A DNA stretch of 64,000 bases from Maribacter antarcticus DSM 21422. Its GTDB lineage: Bacteria; Bacteroidota; Bacteroidia; Flavobacteriales; Flavobacteriaceae. Each line of letters starts with the position of its first letter. Within the stretch, counting starts at the first letter, position 1. Below the pieces are notes generated by a model that searched no databases, had not been told where the DNA came from, and worked only from the letters and a program-made list of their open reading frames with translations. This document shows positions 27,112-35,917 of this stretch, piece after piece. The stretch covers positions 42,017-106,016 of the forward strand of contig NZ_JHZC01000016.1 of NCBI RefSeq assembly GCF_000621125.1, read 5' to 3'. The position numbers were made by a program, and so were the translations under genes.

Positions 27112-27780
27112 ATGTTAAGAAAAATCTACAATCAAAGAACCAAAATCGGAAAAATCCTTTCCCAAAAAATAATCAAGGATAATTTCACGATAATTTCAGA
27201 TGACTGTTGGGGCGGACAAATCTATAGGCAATTATCCATTCCATATTATACGCCAACAGTTGGTTTATGGATTGGAGGCGATGACTATTTGAAATTTATT
27301 GAAAATTTAAATAATACTAACGCCTATAATATTCAGAAGGTCAATTCCAAAGAGACTTATCCTATAGGGAAATCTTCAGATGCTCAATTCCATTTTCTTC
27401 ACTATGAAAATTTTGATTTAGCCGTTCGGACATTTAAAAGAAGGTATGATAGGATTATTTGGAATAGACTACTTTATAAAATTGATTTGGAAAAGCCTGT
27501 ATTTAATGTTGAGCATATTAAGAAATGGAATGATATGCAACTTGAAAATAGTATTGCATTTTATTCAGATGGTGTACTTAAAGAATGGAATGGTGATATT
27601 CATAACGGAGTTTATATAAAAAATTGGAATATAGATGGGACAGAAATGTTTGATATTTCCAGAGGTTATTTTAATATTTTTAATTGGTTGAACGAAGGAA
27701 AGATTAATAAATCTATAATTTATTCTATACTTAATTTTTTGATTTTTGACCCTAAGGTCTATCGCAAGCTACGAAAATAA
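27112..27780 (+). CDS. DUF1919 family protein
   Basis: 222 aa matching the DUF1919 family, known mainly from exopolysaccharide and capsule loci. The family pattern is visible: FTIISDDCWGGQIYRQL, YYTPTVGLWIGGDDYLKFIENL, and later YPIGKSSDAQFHFLHY with a Lys/Arg-rich stretch (FKRRYDRIIWNRLL). The function is not established; a sugar-phosphate or glycosyl-transfer-related role has been guessed for the family. No signal peptide or transmembrane segment. It is alone between two spacers and is the last polysaccharide-type gene of the region. Confidence 0.78.
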   Translation: MLRKIYNQRTKIGKILSQKIIKDNFTIISDDCWGGQIYRQLSIPYYTPTVGLWIGGDDYLKFIENLNNTNAYNIQKVNSKETYPIGKSSDAQFHFLHYENFDLAVRTFKRRYDRIIWNRLLYKIDLEKPVFNVEHIKKWNDMQLENSIAFYSDGVLKEWNGDIHNGVYIKNWNIDGTEMFDISRGYFNIFNWLNEGKINKSIIYSILNFLIFDPKVYRKLRK

Positions 27781-28113
27781 TGCACTTACCCTCCGAGCAC
27801 CATTTCATAAATTAAAGATTATCCTTAGCAATTGTCTGTGAACAGTCCCACGGCAGAATGTCAGTTCGAAAAGACTATTCCTCTAGGGACCAACTCACAT
27901 TTCATCAATGATTTTTTTACTATACCAATAGGATTTAATCACTGTTAATTGGTTAAACAAAAGTTTTCCAAATAGCAATTATTATATATTTATAATCCAT
28001 ATTTAATCAACCACAGCCAATACAAACATCAGAACCGAGTATGAAGGACTAAACCACTATGGACTAAAGTACCATAGGTTTATAAATCCAACTAAAGTTA
28101 GCAGTATGGAGTA
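27781..28113. other. Spacer at the right end of the polysaccharide locus
   Basis: 333 bases with no supported gene. It separates the DUF1919 gene from an IS200-type remnant and marks the passage from accessory to core chromosome. One end of the former insertion element may lie in it, but no clear element ends could be assigned. Confidence 0.4.
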
Positions 28114-28419
28114 TTACTCCAACGTAAAGGAGTCCGTGTCATTGCCTGATTTTCTATGATGTTCCAAATACTCATTGATCATCTTGTCCGTAATGTTTCC
28201 TGCACTCCAACAACCGAAACCGATCGCCCAAAAATAACGACCCCAATATTTCTTCTTCAGCTTAGGGAATTCTCGTTGAAGTTTTCGAGAACTTCTGCCT
28301 TTCAATTTCTTCACCAGAGTAATGACATCCTGTGATGGGCGATATTCCAAGTGCATGTGTACGTGGTCTTTACTTACAACACCTTTTAAGATTTGAACCC
28401 CTTAAGCGACACATACTTC
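28114..28419 (-). mobile_element. IS200/IS605-type transposase (TnpA, Y1 HUH) remnant
   Basis: C-terminal two thirds of a small Y1 transposase. Reading the minus strand from 28419: EVC..GVQILKGVVSKDHVHMHLEYRP, with the HUH motif as H-V-H at 28357-28365; then the diagnostic LVKKLKGRSSRKLQREFPKL, YWGRYFWAIGFGCWSAGN and ITDKMINEYLEHH, which carries the candidate nucleophilic Tyr. A TAA (28402-28404) interrupts the frame upstream of the HUH motif and the first 50 or so residues are gone, so the open part (ATG at 28356, 80 aa) lacks the start. A full TnpA is about 140-155 aa. No TnpB gene or subterminal hairpins were identified. It is immobile by itself. Confidence 0.8.
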
Positions 28420-28633
28420 TATAACAATAAAAGAAGGCACACAGAGATCGGAAAAGTGCCGCCAAGTCAAATGTATATCACAAAGAAAATAGCGTCATAA
28501 CAAACTAAAGAATACCTTTAAGCTGTCCTACACATCGGGAGTATTGTAGTCTAGCTGTCTTTTATCTTATAAATTTTCTTGTAATAATTTAGAAAACTAA
28601 CTTTACAACCACATCAAAAAAACATAAAAAGTA

Positions 28634-28677
28634 CAATAGGGTTTGGGTAGTAAAAATTTACTATCCAAACCCTATTG
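28634..28677 (-). terminator. Strong rho-independent terminator of the OmpA-family gene
   Basis: Two 21-base arms (28634-28654 and 28657-28677) pair over their full length with a single mismatch, which is a G-U wobble in one strand's RNA, and a 2-base spacer at the tip. The arms begin CAATAGGGTTTGG. On the minus strand the hairpin is followed by a T-rich run (ctttttatgttttttt), and it lies 31 bases after the stop of the OmpA-family gene. Confidence 0.88.
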
Positions 28678-28707
28678 GGATGATTTTAATCCACGCTTAC
28701 TAAGTTT

Positions 28708-29898
28708 TTAGAATTTCAAAACTATAAACTCAGACCTTCTGTTTATTTTATGCTTCTCCTCTGGACAGTAAGTAGTATCATCACACTCGTTCAATAGATG
28801 ACTTTCACCATAAGCCTCTGTAAGGAGTTTAGCGTCTCCTACTCCTATAGAAATCAAATAATTTTTGGTGCTCTGTACTCTTTTTTCAGAAAGCCAATCG
28901 TTATATTTTGAAGCTCCCCTAGAATCGGTATGTGATGTTATTTTTAATTCTATAGTTGGAATTTCTTTTAAGATACTAGCTAGGGAATTCAAAATTCCCT
29001 TTGATTCTTTAGTGAGAAAGGAGGAGTTTAAATCAAAATAAACATACCCCAACTCAGCAATACGTTTTTCAATGGCATCTTTTCTATCTCGTTCAGCTTT
29101 TAACTTAGCTTCTTTAACAGTCGCTAATGCCGCTGCTTTCTTCTCGTTCTTCAATCGTTCCGCTAGCAACAGTGCTTCTTTTTCTCTATTTACTGCTGAA
29201 ATAGAGTCCATTTGGCGTTGCTTTTCCTTTTCTATAGCAGCCAACAGCTCCAACTTCTCTTCTCCTCTTCTCGAAAGTCCTTTTTCAATTCCAAATTGAT
29301 AAACAACTCCTGCTGCATGCTGTAGGTGATTCGTTGCACCATTCTCACTTCCCATAGACCATTTACCAGAGGAACTAAAATCCAACCCCCATCTATCTGA
29401 GAACCATGTTCTAAAACCAACAACGGCATTGTATGTACCTCTACCAAGATTATTGGCATCTGTATATCCTAAACCAATACCTACATAAGGATCAAACCAT
29501 CCCGTCTGTCCAACAATCTTATTTAAATCATAGGTAAGTCTAGCATCCAGTCCAAGGTAATCGATATTTTCTGGATTACGTGAGCCATCAATAATGTTAC
29601 CTTCCTTATATTGATTATAGGTACCTATAGCTTCAATACCTAAACCACTTTTAAAATACCTGCCTATACTAATTCTGGAAGGAAAAGGCACCATATTCCA
29701 CGAATCTGAAACATTGAATAGCCCGTTGAATACGTTTCCGGAATCGTTTACTGCATTTAAACCTACCCCAAAAATCCAAGAACTTTGTACGATGCTATCT
29801 TTTGCGGTGATTTGTAAATCCTCTTCAGTATTTTGAGCGCTCATCATTGCACCCAAAAGCATTGAGGTAACTAGAAAAGAAAGAATTGGAGATTTCAT
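28708..29898 (-). CDS. OmpA family outer-membrane protein
   Basis: 396 aa. Signal peptide at residues 1-21 (cleavage after MMSAQ-like end). Residues about 30-200 form an outer-membrane beta-barrel (FGVGLNAVNDSGNVFNGLF, WFDPYVGIGLGYTD, aromatic-ended strands). Residues 205-275 are a charged, Lys/Glu/Ala-rich helical linker, probably coiled coil. The C-terminal 110 residues are the peptidoglycan-binding OmpA domain: YVYFDLNSSFLTKES, ITSHTDSRGASKYNDWLSE, RVQSTKNYL, YGESHLLNEC and NRRSEFIV, with a Cys pair near the end. It anchors the outer membrane to the cell wall. Single-gene unit with its own terminator. Confidence 0.92.
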   Translation of the reverse strand: MKSPILSFLVTSMLLGAMMSAQNTEEDLQITAKDSIVQSSWIFGVGLNAVNDSGNVFNGLFNVSDSWNMVPFPSRISIGRYFKSGLGIEAIGTYNQYKEGNIIDGSRNPENIDYLGLDARLTYDLNKIVGQTGWFDPYVGIGLGYTDANNLGRGTYNAVVGFRTWFSDRWGLDFSSSGKWSMGSENGATNHLQHAAGVVYQFGIEKGLSRRGEEKLELLAAIEKEKQRQMDSISAVNREKEALLLAERLKNEKKAAALATVKEAKLKAERDRKDAIEKRIAELGYVYFDLNSSFLTKESKGILNSLASILKEIPTIELKITSHTDSRGASKYNDWLSEKRVQSTKNYLISIGVGDAKLLTEAYGESHLLNECDDTTYCPEEKHKINRRSEFIVLKF

Positions 29899-29959
29899 AA
29901 TATATTGTTTTATTTCAGTAGGCTAAATTAATTCAATTAAATAGCATCATCAAAAATTA

Positions 29960-29974
29960 CCTACAAAATGTAGG
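29960..29974 (-). terminator. Short hairpin after the lipoprotein gene, possible weak terminator
   Basis: CCTACA / TGTAGG arms with a 3-base loop, about 48 bases after the stop of the PrcB-like lipoprotein gene on the minus strand, followed by TAATTTTTGAT. The stem is only 6 bp. It lies upstream of the OmpA-family gene and overlaps a TACATTTTG sequence that could instead be part of a promoter. Confidence 0.35.
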
Positions 29975-30021
29975 ATTATTCGTTAGATAGTTGAACGAGT
30001 CAATTTATCGGTCGTAGTTCC

Positions 30022-30465
30022 CTATTTAATAACAATTTTTTTATCACTAAGCGGAAGTTTGTATACCCTAAAAGGACTAGTAATAGCAGTATTATTCACA
30101 TTGCTTTTTGAATTCAATTTACTGATAATATAGGATTTTGCAGTTTCATTTTTCAAAACTAAACCTAAACTCGCAGCGGCAGTTTCGCCCTCACACCAGA
30201 CAAGCAACATATTCTTATCGAAATCGATTTTAGGAAGAGGTAGCCCAGGCTTTCTGGTTTGGTTGATTTTAGAAAAAAACGATTCTAAAGATTTTTGATT
30301 CTTTATCATAATTACTTCTTCAACGACTTCTCCACTATAACCATCTTGGAGTATCAATTCCATTATTGACGTATCGGTTTTAACATTCGAAACTATATGT
30401 TGACCTCTACAAGAACTACATAGTCCCGAAAGCGACAAAGCTAGTAGGAGTACTAACCTACGCAT
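30022..30465 (-). CDS. PrcB-like domain lipoprotein
   Basis: 147 aa. N-terminus MRRLVLLLALSLSGLCSSC is a type II signal peptide with lipobox ending at Cys19, so the protein is probably lipid-anchored in the periplasm or outer membrane. The remainder shows the pattern of the PrcB C-terminal domain: a strand with VIMIKNQKSLESFFSKI, PKIDFDKNMLLVWCEGE, and the closing SPFRVYKLPLSDKKIVI. In the family's namesake PrcB is part of a surface protease complex in Treponema; here only the fold is suggested. The start overlaps the end of bshA by 8 bases, so it is translated with it. Confidence 0.6.
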   Translation of the reverse strand: MRRLVLLLALSLSGLCSSCRGQHIVSNVKTDTSIMELILQDGYSGEVVEEVIMIKNQKSLESFFSKINQTRKPGLPLPKIDFDKNMLLVWCEGETAAASLGLVLKNETAKSYIISKLNSKSNVNNTAITSPFRVYKLPLSDKKIVIK

Positions 30466-31597
30466 TACTCAACCTGCTTTTGTGAGCGCGCTCATACACC
30501 TCCTCGTACAAAGGCACAACCTTCTGTATGTCAAACTTATGCGCTTCACGTATCGCATTCATCTTAAACGTCTCCAAGGTATCGTCATTTTCAAGAATAG
30601 CTATGGCATTTTTGGCCATATCGTCTATTGCGCCAATCTCACTTAAAAATCCTGTAACACCATGGTTATTTACCTCTGGGATTCCGCCTGCATTACTGGA
30701 GATTACCGGCACCCTATTTACCATAGCTTCTAACGCCGCAAGACCAAAACTTTCAGACTCGGAAGGCAACAGGAACAAGTCTGAAAAACAAAGAATTTTA
30801 TCTATTTCATTACTATTTCCCAAAAATATGACACGGTCAGATATGCCCAAGGCCTCACATAACTTTTCCGCTCCTTCCTTCTCAGGTCCCTCGCCTACCA
30901 TAATCAATTTGGCTGGTAGTGTTGACTGAATTTTATGAAATACTCGTATCACATCAGGTATACGCTTCACTTTTCTGAAATTACTAATATGGGTAACGAT
31001 GCGTTCTTCATCTGTAGCCATTTTAGAACGTTGGCAGTCGGTAAAGTTGTTTTTGTATTTATTGGTGTCGATGAAATTTGGAATTACTTCTATTTCTCCT
31101 TTAATATCAAAAGTTTCTAGTGTTCGCTTTTTTAAGCTTTCTGAAACAGACGTAACCACATCCGACTGGTTAATGCTGAACGTAACCGCAGGCTTATAGA
31201 ACGGATGTTTCCCAACCAATGTAATATCGGTGCCATGAAGTGTGGTTATCATTGGAACATAAATCCCCTCTTCTTCCAGCATCTTTTTAGCCATATACCC
31301 AGCATACGCATGTGGTATGGCATAATGTACATGTAGCAAGTCTATTTCATGTAATTTAATCGTATCTACCAATTTGCTCGAAAGTGCAAGCTCATAGGGC
31401 TGGTAGTGGAAAAGAGGATACTCAGGAACGTGTACCTCATGAAAAAATATATTATTATTCAACAACTCTAACCGCACGGGTTGCCTATAAGTTACAAAAT
31501 GTACCTCATGTCCTCTATTGGCCAAAGCAATTCCAAGCTCTGTTGCTACAACACCGCTACCTCCAAAGGTAGGGTAACATACTATTGCTATTTTCAT
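30458..31597 (-). CDS. bshA: N-acetyl-alpha-D-glucosaminyl L-malate synthase
   Basis: First step of bacillithiol synthesis: a retaining GT4 transferring GlcNAc from UDP-GlcNAc to L-malate in the cytoplasm. The 379-aa protein has the BshA signature from the first residues (MKIAIVCYPTFGGSGVVATE), the HVHYAIPHAYAGYMAK segment, HGTDITLVG, VIPNFIDT, and the GT4 E-x7-E in PSESESFGLAALEA. Length matches the family. bshB and bshC are not in the window. It overlaps the PrcB-like lipoprotein gene by 8 bases and starts 17 bases after the GH3-fusion gene, a neighbourhood I recall from other flavobacteria. Confidence 0.94.
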   Translation of the reverse strand: MKIAIVCYPTFGGSGVVATELGIALANRGHEVHFVTYRQPVRLELLNNNIFFHEVHVPEYPLFHYQPYELALSSKLVDTIKLHEIDLLHVHYAIPHAYAGYMAKKMLEEEGIYVPMITTLHGTDITLVGKHPFYKPAVTFSINQSDVVTSVSESLKKRTLETFDIKGEIEVIPNFIDTNKYKNNFTDCQRSKMATDEERIVTHISNFRKVKRIPDVIRVFHKIQSTLPAKLIMVGEGPEKEGAEKLCEALGISDRVIFLGNSNEIDKILCFSDLFLLPSESESFGLAALEAMVNRVPVISSNAGGIPEVNNHGVTGFLSEIGAIDDMAKNAIAILENDDTLETFKMNAIREAHKFDIQKVVPLYEEVYERAHKSRLSNA

Positions 31598-31614
31598 CGT
31601 AGTAAAACTACATT

Positions 31615-34524
31615 TTAATTTAGAATTGAATCGTAAATTGCTTGCTGAATCCTTGTTCTTAACCCAGATTTAACTAAAAGCCTATTCGAGGCGCTAGGAT
31701 AGGTTCTGTTCGATAAAAAAACATAGACAATCTCTTCTTCCGGATCCGCCCAAGTATAGGTTCCTGTAAAACCGCTATGCCCAAAACTCTTTCTCGAGAC
31801 ACATCCACATGTAGGACCGCTATTTTCCAATTGTGGCTTATCAAAACCTACACCGCGTCTTACATTCTTATCACAGAAATAGCATTTATTAAATTTCTCA
31901 ACCGTTCGATAGGTGAAAAATTGTGTGCCACCGTAATATCCCTGCTGTAAATACATTTGCATTATTTTGGCAATATCATTGGCATTGCTAAAAAGACCAG
32001 CATGCCCTCCTACCCCACCCTGCATAGCGGCACCCATATCATGCACATACCCTTGAATAGTTTGGTACCGGTAATACGTATCTTCTTCAGATGGAACGAT
32101 TTGATTTTTAGAAAACCTGTCTAAGGGATTATATAATGTGTAATTGGCACCTAACCTAGCATACAAAAAATCATTGGAAAGCTTGTCCAAGCGTTCCTCG
32201 TAGGTATCCTCCACATATTTCTTCATCACGTAGTAAGGCACATCACTATACCGGTATCGATTGGATTTCAAATCTTGGCGGCCAATACGGTCATAAATAG
32301 AATCTTTATATGAATCGATAATGTAAAGATTGTCAGACACCTTGTTAGAAAAACCTGGCGTGGGTTCCTTTCTGTATAACAGCTTAGAAGGTTTTTTATC
32401 CTCATCCAAAGTATTGATATAAAACGGAATCCATGCCGGCAACCTGCCGTAGTGGGACAAAGCCTTTAATACCGTAACATTTTTTATTTCTGTATCGATG
32501 TAGCGCGGCTCCAACTCCTCAAAAGTATCGTTCAGGGCTATCTTACCTTCCTCCTCCATTTTCATCACCATGGGCAAGGTGGCAAGTATCTTAGTAAGAG
32601 ATGCTAAATCATAAATTGACTCATTGGAAATACTATCTTTTGATTCATACGTAGGTTTACCAAAACTTTTACTGTAAACCACTTTTCCCTTTCTTGTTAT
32701 AAGTACCTGTGCACCTGGGAACATAAGACTATCTAACCCGTTTTGAACCAGCCTATCTACCACAGCTAATCCTGTTGAACTCATCCCTACACGTTCCGGA
32801 TGGGTATATCCCAATCTTTTGATAGATTTCAATTGAATCCCCGTACCCATAGGAAACTCAGAACTAGAATTCACGGGGATGGTTCCTAATGATGGGATGG
32901 CTCCAAAAAGTATTTCCGCAGTCTTTCGCTGGGAAATGGGGCTATTTTGATAGGACATGACCACAGCATCAATATTTTGAAAGGTCGCTATTTGTGAAAG
33001 TGCATAGGGTTTTGCAAACACACATAGTACGAGGTTGGATGATCTTAGATTTGATATTTCCTGAAGCCACGTAAGTTCTGTTTTTGAGAATTGATATGAC
33101 TCCCAAGGGCTTGCATTACTTTTATGGTGGCCTATAATTACCAAATTATAATCGGACAACTTTGTCTTAAGCGTAGCTATATCGCTACCATTTACCTGTG
33201 TTACACTGGCATATTTCTTCAGCGTCTCCACAAAATCATCATTTGGAGCAGCTCCAAACTTTATGTAGGCAATCTTTTTATTCTGCAAATTCTTTATTCC
33301 AAGAATATCGAACTTATTTTTCAAAACGGTAATCGCCTGTTCTATTGCCTCTTCATAAACTACATCGTCTTCTATAGAATTTAGGTCTTCATATAAGTTT
33401 TTTAGCTTGATTGGTTGATACTCGTGGAGGCCAACCTTATACTTGGCCATGAGTATCTTTTTCACCGACTCAGACAAACGTTGTTCGGTAATCTTACCTT
33501 TTCCGTATGCCTTTATTAGTTGCTCCTTTGCTTCTGCTACATTTTCGGGCATCAACAAAATATCGTTCCCTGCAATAAAAGCAGCGAGTTCCACTTCGCC
33601 ATTAGTACCATAATTAGCGACTCCTTTCATGTTCAGGGCATCGGTGAACACCAACCCTTCAAAACCCATCTTCTCTTTTAGAATACCTGATATAATCTGT
33701 TCAGATAACGATGACGGTAAGCCTTTTTTTAGTTCCAGTGCGGGTACTTCTAGATGAGCCACCATGACGCTACTCAATCCATTTTTTATTAATTTTTTAA
33801 ACGGATATAGTTCCAAGCTATCCAAACGTTCTTTTGAGAAATCGAGAACCGGTAGGGCATGGTGTGAATCAACAGCAGTATCACCATGACCAGGAAAATG
33901 TTTTCCGCTAGACAGGACACCCACACTTTCCATCCCTTTCATAAAGGCAACACCTTTATCAGCGACATTCTCTCTATTCTCCCCAAAGGAACGGTTTCCG
34001 ATTATGGGGTTTTTTGAATTTGTATTGATATCTATATCTGGCGCAAAGTTGATATGTACGCCTAGTCGATTGGCATGTATACCTACTTGGCGTCCTACCT
34101 TTTCAACTATCTTGTTATCTGTAATTGCTCCTAAAGTCATATTCCACGGAAACGCATAGGTAGAATCCAATCGCATGGCAAGTCCCCATTCTGCATCCAT
34201 ACCTATAAGTAAGGGTGTTTTGGAAACCGATTGATACACATTACACAGTTTAGCTTGCTGTACGGGGCCTCCCTTTGAAAATATAACACCGCCTACTTGG
34301 TGGGTAGTTATCATATCCTTGATCCTATCAGTTGCTGCTTTGTTTTGGTTGGATGCGATACTCACCATAAAGAGTTGGCCCATTTTCTCCTCCAAAGTCA
34401 TACCGCTATATTCTAGGTCTACCCATTGCTGTTGTGCAAGGCTATCGGTTGTCATTAACGGATCTTGACCACTAACCGAATACATACTTAGGATAAACGC
34501 AAGTAAGATGAAAAATGGACGCAT
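31615..34524 (-). CDS. GH3 beta-N-acetylhexosaminidase fused to a beta-lactamase-like serine hydrolase
   Basis: 969 aa from the ATG at 34524, which directly precedes a good signal peptide (MRPFFILLAFILSMYSVSGQ); an ATG 48 bases earlier would spoil it. N-terminal half: GH3 of the NagZ type with MGQLFMVSI, the catalytic His/Asp loop SGKHFPGHGDTAVDSHH and nucleophile Asp in LVFTDALNMKGV; residues to about 560 contain the C-terminal GH3 domain. C-terminal 370 residues: class C beta-lactamase/PBP fold with SxxK as ASLTK, YxD/N as YSD and FGHSGFTGT as the HxG motif. Likely exported to the periplasm to trim peptidoglycan or other amino-sugar glycans. The fusion is known in Bacteroidota. Confidence 0.9.
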   Translation of the reverse strand: MRPFFILLAFILSMYSVSGQDPLMTTDSLAQQQWVDLEYSGMTLEEKMGQLFMVSIASNQNKAATDRIKDMITTHQVGGVIFSKGGPVQQAKLCNVYQSVSKTPLLIGMDAEWGLAMRLDSTYAFPWNMTLGAITDNKIVEKVGRQVGIHANRLGVHINFAPDIDINTNSKNPIIGNRSFGENRENVADKGVAFMKGMESVGVLSSGKHFPGHGDTAVDSHHALPVLDFSKERLDSLELYPFKKLIKNGLSSVMVAHLEVPALELKKGLPSSLSEQIISGILKEKMGFEGLVFTDALNMKGVANYGTNGEVELAAFIAGNDILLMPENVAEAKEQLIKAYGKGKITEQRLSESVKKILMAKYKVGLHEYQPIKLKNLYEDLNSIEDDVVYEEAIEQAITVLKNKFDILGIKNLQNKKIAYIKFGAAPNDDFVETLKKYASVTQVNGSDIATLKTKLSDYNLVIIGHHKSNASPWESYQFSKTELTWLQEISNLRSSNLVLCVFAKPYALSQIATFQNIDAVVMSYQNSPISQRKTAEILFGAIPSLGTIPVNSSSEFPMGTGIQLKSIKRLGYTHPERVGMSSTGLAVVDRLVQNGLDSLMFPGAQVLITRKGKVVYSKSFGKPTYESKDSISNESIYDLASLTKILATLPMVMKMEEEGKIALNDTFEELEPRYIDTEIKNVTVLKALSHYGRLPAWIPFYINTLDEDKKPSKLLYRKEPTPGFSNKVSDNLYIIDSYKDSIYDRIGRQDLKSNRYRYSDVPYYVMKKYVEDTYEERLDKLSNDFLYARLGANYTLYNPLDRFSKNQIVPSEEDTYYRYQTIQGYVHDMGAAMQGGVGGHAGLFSNANDIAKIMQMYLQQGYYGGTQFFTYRTVEKFNKCYFCDKNVRRGVGFDKPQLENSGPTCGCVSRKSFGHSGFTGTYTWADPEEEIVYVFLSNRTYPSASNRLLVKSGLRTRIQQAIYDSILN

Positions 34525-34619
34525 GAGTTTTAAATGTATGGAGATAACCTTGAACAATGAAAAATATTGCATTTCATCGATATAACCAAGTAAAACAAGG
34601 TATTTAAAGCCGTTTTAAC

Positions 34620-35102
34620 TTAAACAAAACGAGCATGCCAACTCTCCGAAGCAGGAACTTCCCAGTGCTCTTTGTATTCGCCTTTGGTAGCTACAAGGTT
34701 ATTAAAAACAATGGTGTTTTTTGAAACTGCCTTTTGTTTGGCCATAGCCTTGAACTCTAACAAGGTCTTATAGGCTACAAATTCGCCTTGCTTGTAAGAG
34801 ACGTTCATTTTATCGAGTAGCGCTACGTTGTATTTTTTCTCCAATTGCTGAATAAAATTTACTGAAGCATCAATAGAACAACCTGTAGCAGATTGTGAAC
34901 TTTGATCTAGAGCGATGACCAAAAATCGTTTGTATCGCACTTCATAACCTGCGTTTAAATCTTTTCCGTGCGCAGTCCAGTGTCCAATAAAATCATTAAG
35001 TTCAGCACCTATGACTTCTAACTCGGCCGGAGTAAAGCTTCTATTGGCCTGATAAATCCAAATACGTGATGTATCTGGCAATGTGTTAAAATCTACTAAC
35101 AT
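34620..35102 (-). CDS. Conserved Bacteroidota protein (often labelled ABC transporter ATPase)
   Basis: 160 aa from ATG 35102 (MLVDFNTLPDTSRIWIYQ). An upstream ATG at 35138 would overlap the preceding gene by 23 bases; the inner start leaves a 13-base gap, as normal in operons. No Walker A or B motif is present, so the common database label of ABC transporter ATPase is not supported by the sequence. Seen instead: an alpha/beta protein with RSFTPAELEVIGAELNDFI, HGKDLNAGYEVRYKRFLVIALD and SGCSID-like GCSIDASVNFI. Function unknown. It closes an operon with two Fe-S proteins; the GH3 gene lies 95 bases further. Confidence 0.72.
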   Translation of the reverse strand: MLVDFNTLPDTSRIWIYQANRSFTPAELEVIGAELNDFIGHWTAHGKDLNAGYEVRYKRFLVIALDQSSQSATGCSIDASVNFIQQLEKKYNVALLDKMNVSYKQGEFVAYKTLLEFKAMAKQKAVSKNTIVFNNLVATKGEYKEHWEVPASESWHARFV

Positions 35103-35115
35103 CTTTGGGGTATTT

Positions 35116-35907
35116 TTAAAGTTCCTCTGCGGTGGCAATCAGCTCCGCAATATCCATCACTGCAATCGATGCCTCTTTTTCTTTATTCTTTACGCCATCG
35201 GTCATCATGGTATTACAAAATGGGCAACCAGCAGCTATGATTTCCGGTTGGGTTTCCAAAGCCTGTTCTGTACGAACTATATTCACCTCCTGATCCCCTT
35301 TTTCCGATTCCTTAAACATTTGCGCACCACCAGCACCACAACATAATCCGCGAGACTTACAGCTTTTCATTTCTACAAGTTCTGCATCCAATTTTCTAAT
35401 CAGTTCTCTAGGTGCCTCATAAACGCCATTTGCCCTACCCAAATAACACGGGTCGTGAAAGGTTATTCTTTTTCCTTTAAAAGCACCACCTTCCATGGTT
35501 ATCCGACCTTCATCCAACAAATCCTTTAAGAATTGGGTGTGATGCATAACATCATAACTCCCACCAAGTACGGGGTATTCGTTCTTAATGGTATTAAAAC
35601 AATGGGGACATGCCGTAACTACCTTTTTAACACCGTAGGCGTTCATTATTTCGATATTCGCGAAAGCCTGCATCTGAAATAGAAACTCATTACCAGACCT
35701 CTTAGCAGGATCACCAGTACAACTTTCCTCTGTACCCAATACGGCAAACGAGACCTGCGCCTTATTCAATATCTTAACAAAGGCTTTTGTTATTTTTTTG
35801 GCCCTATCGTCAAAACTACCCGCACAGCCTACCCAAAACAAAACCTCTGGTTGTTGTCCGGCTGCAAATAATTCTGCCATGGTAGGTACTTTCAATTCAG
35901 TTGACAT
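35116..35907 (-). CDS. CCG-domain Fe-S protein (HdrB/LutA/GlpC-like)
   Basis: 263-aa cytoplasmic or membrane-associated protein with two Cys-rich CCG domains, as in heterodisulfide reductase subunit B, GlpC and LutA. Motifs: ACPHCFNTI, HDPCYLGR, CKSRGLCCGAGGAQMF (the CCG) and GCPFCNTMM. An additional WVGCAGSFDDR near the N-terminus is the first domain's start. It probably binds a non-cubane or 4Fe-4S cluster and passes electrons with its partner encoded 10 bases upstream, an HdrC-like ferredoxin with membrane helices. The physiological substrate is not known for this pair in flavobacteria. Confidence 0.87.
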   Translation of the reverse strand: MSTELKVPTMAELFAAGQQPEVLFWVGCAGSFDDRAKKITKAFVKILNKAQVSFAVLGTEESCTGDPAKRSGNEFLFQMQAFANIEIMNAYGVKKVVTACPHCFNTIKNEYPVLGGSYDVMHHTQFLKDLLDEGRITMEGGAFKGKRITFHDPCYLGRANGVYEAPRELIRKLDAELVEMKSCKSRGLCCGAGGAQMFKESEKGDQEVNIVRTEQALETQPEIIAAGCPFCNTMMTDGVKNKEKEASIAVMDIAELIATAEEL

Positions 35908-35917
35908 TTTCTTCTAT

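Noticed and set aside
30528..30929. 133-codon plus-strand frame within bshA
   Set aside because: Antisense to a clearly conserved gene; no start context or domain.
34620..35138. ABC transporter ATPase label for the small protein after the Fe-S genes
   Set aside because: No Walker A, Walker B or ABC signature can be seen, so I did not use the label as a function.
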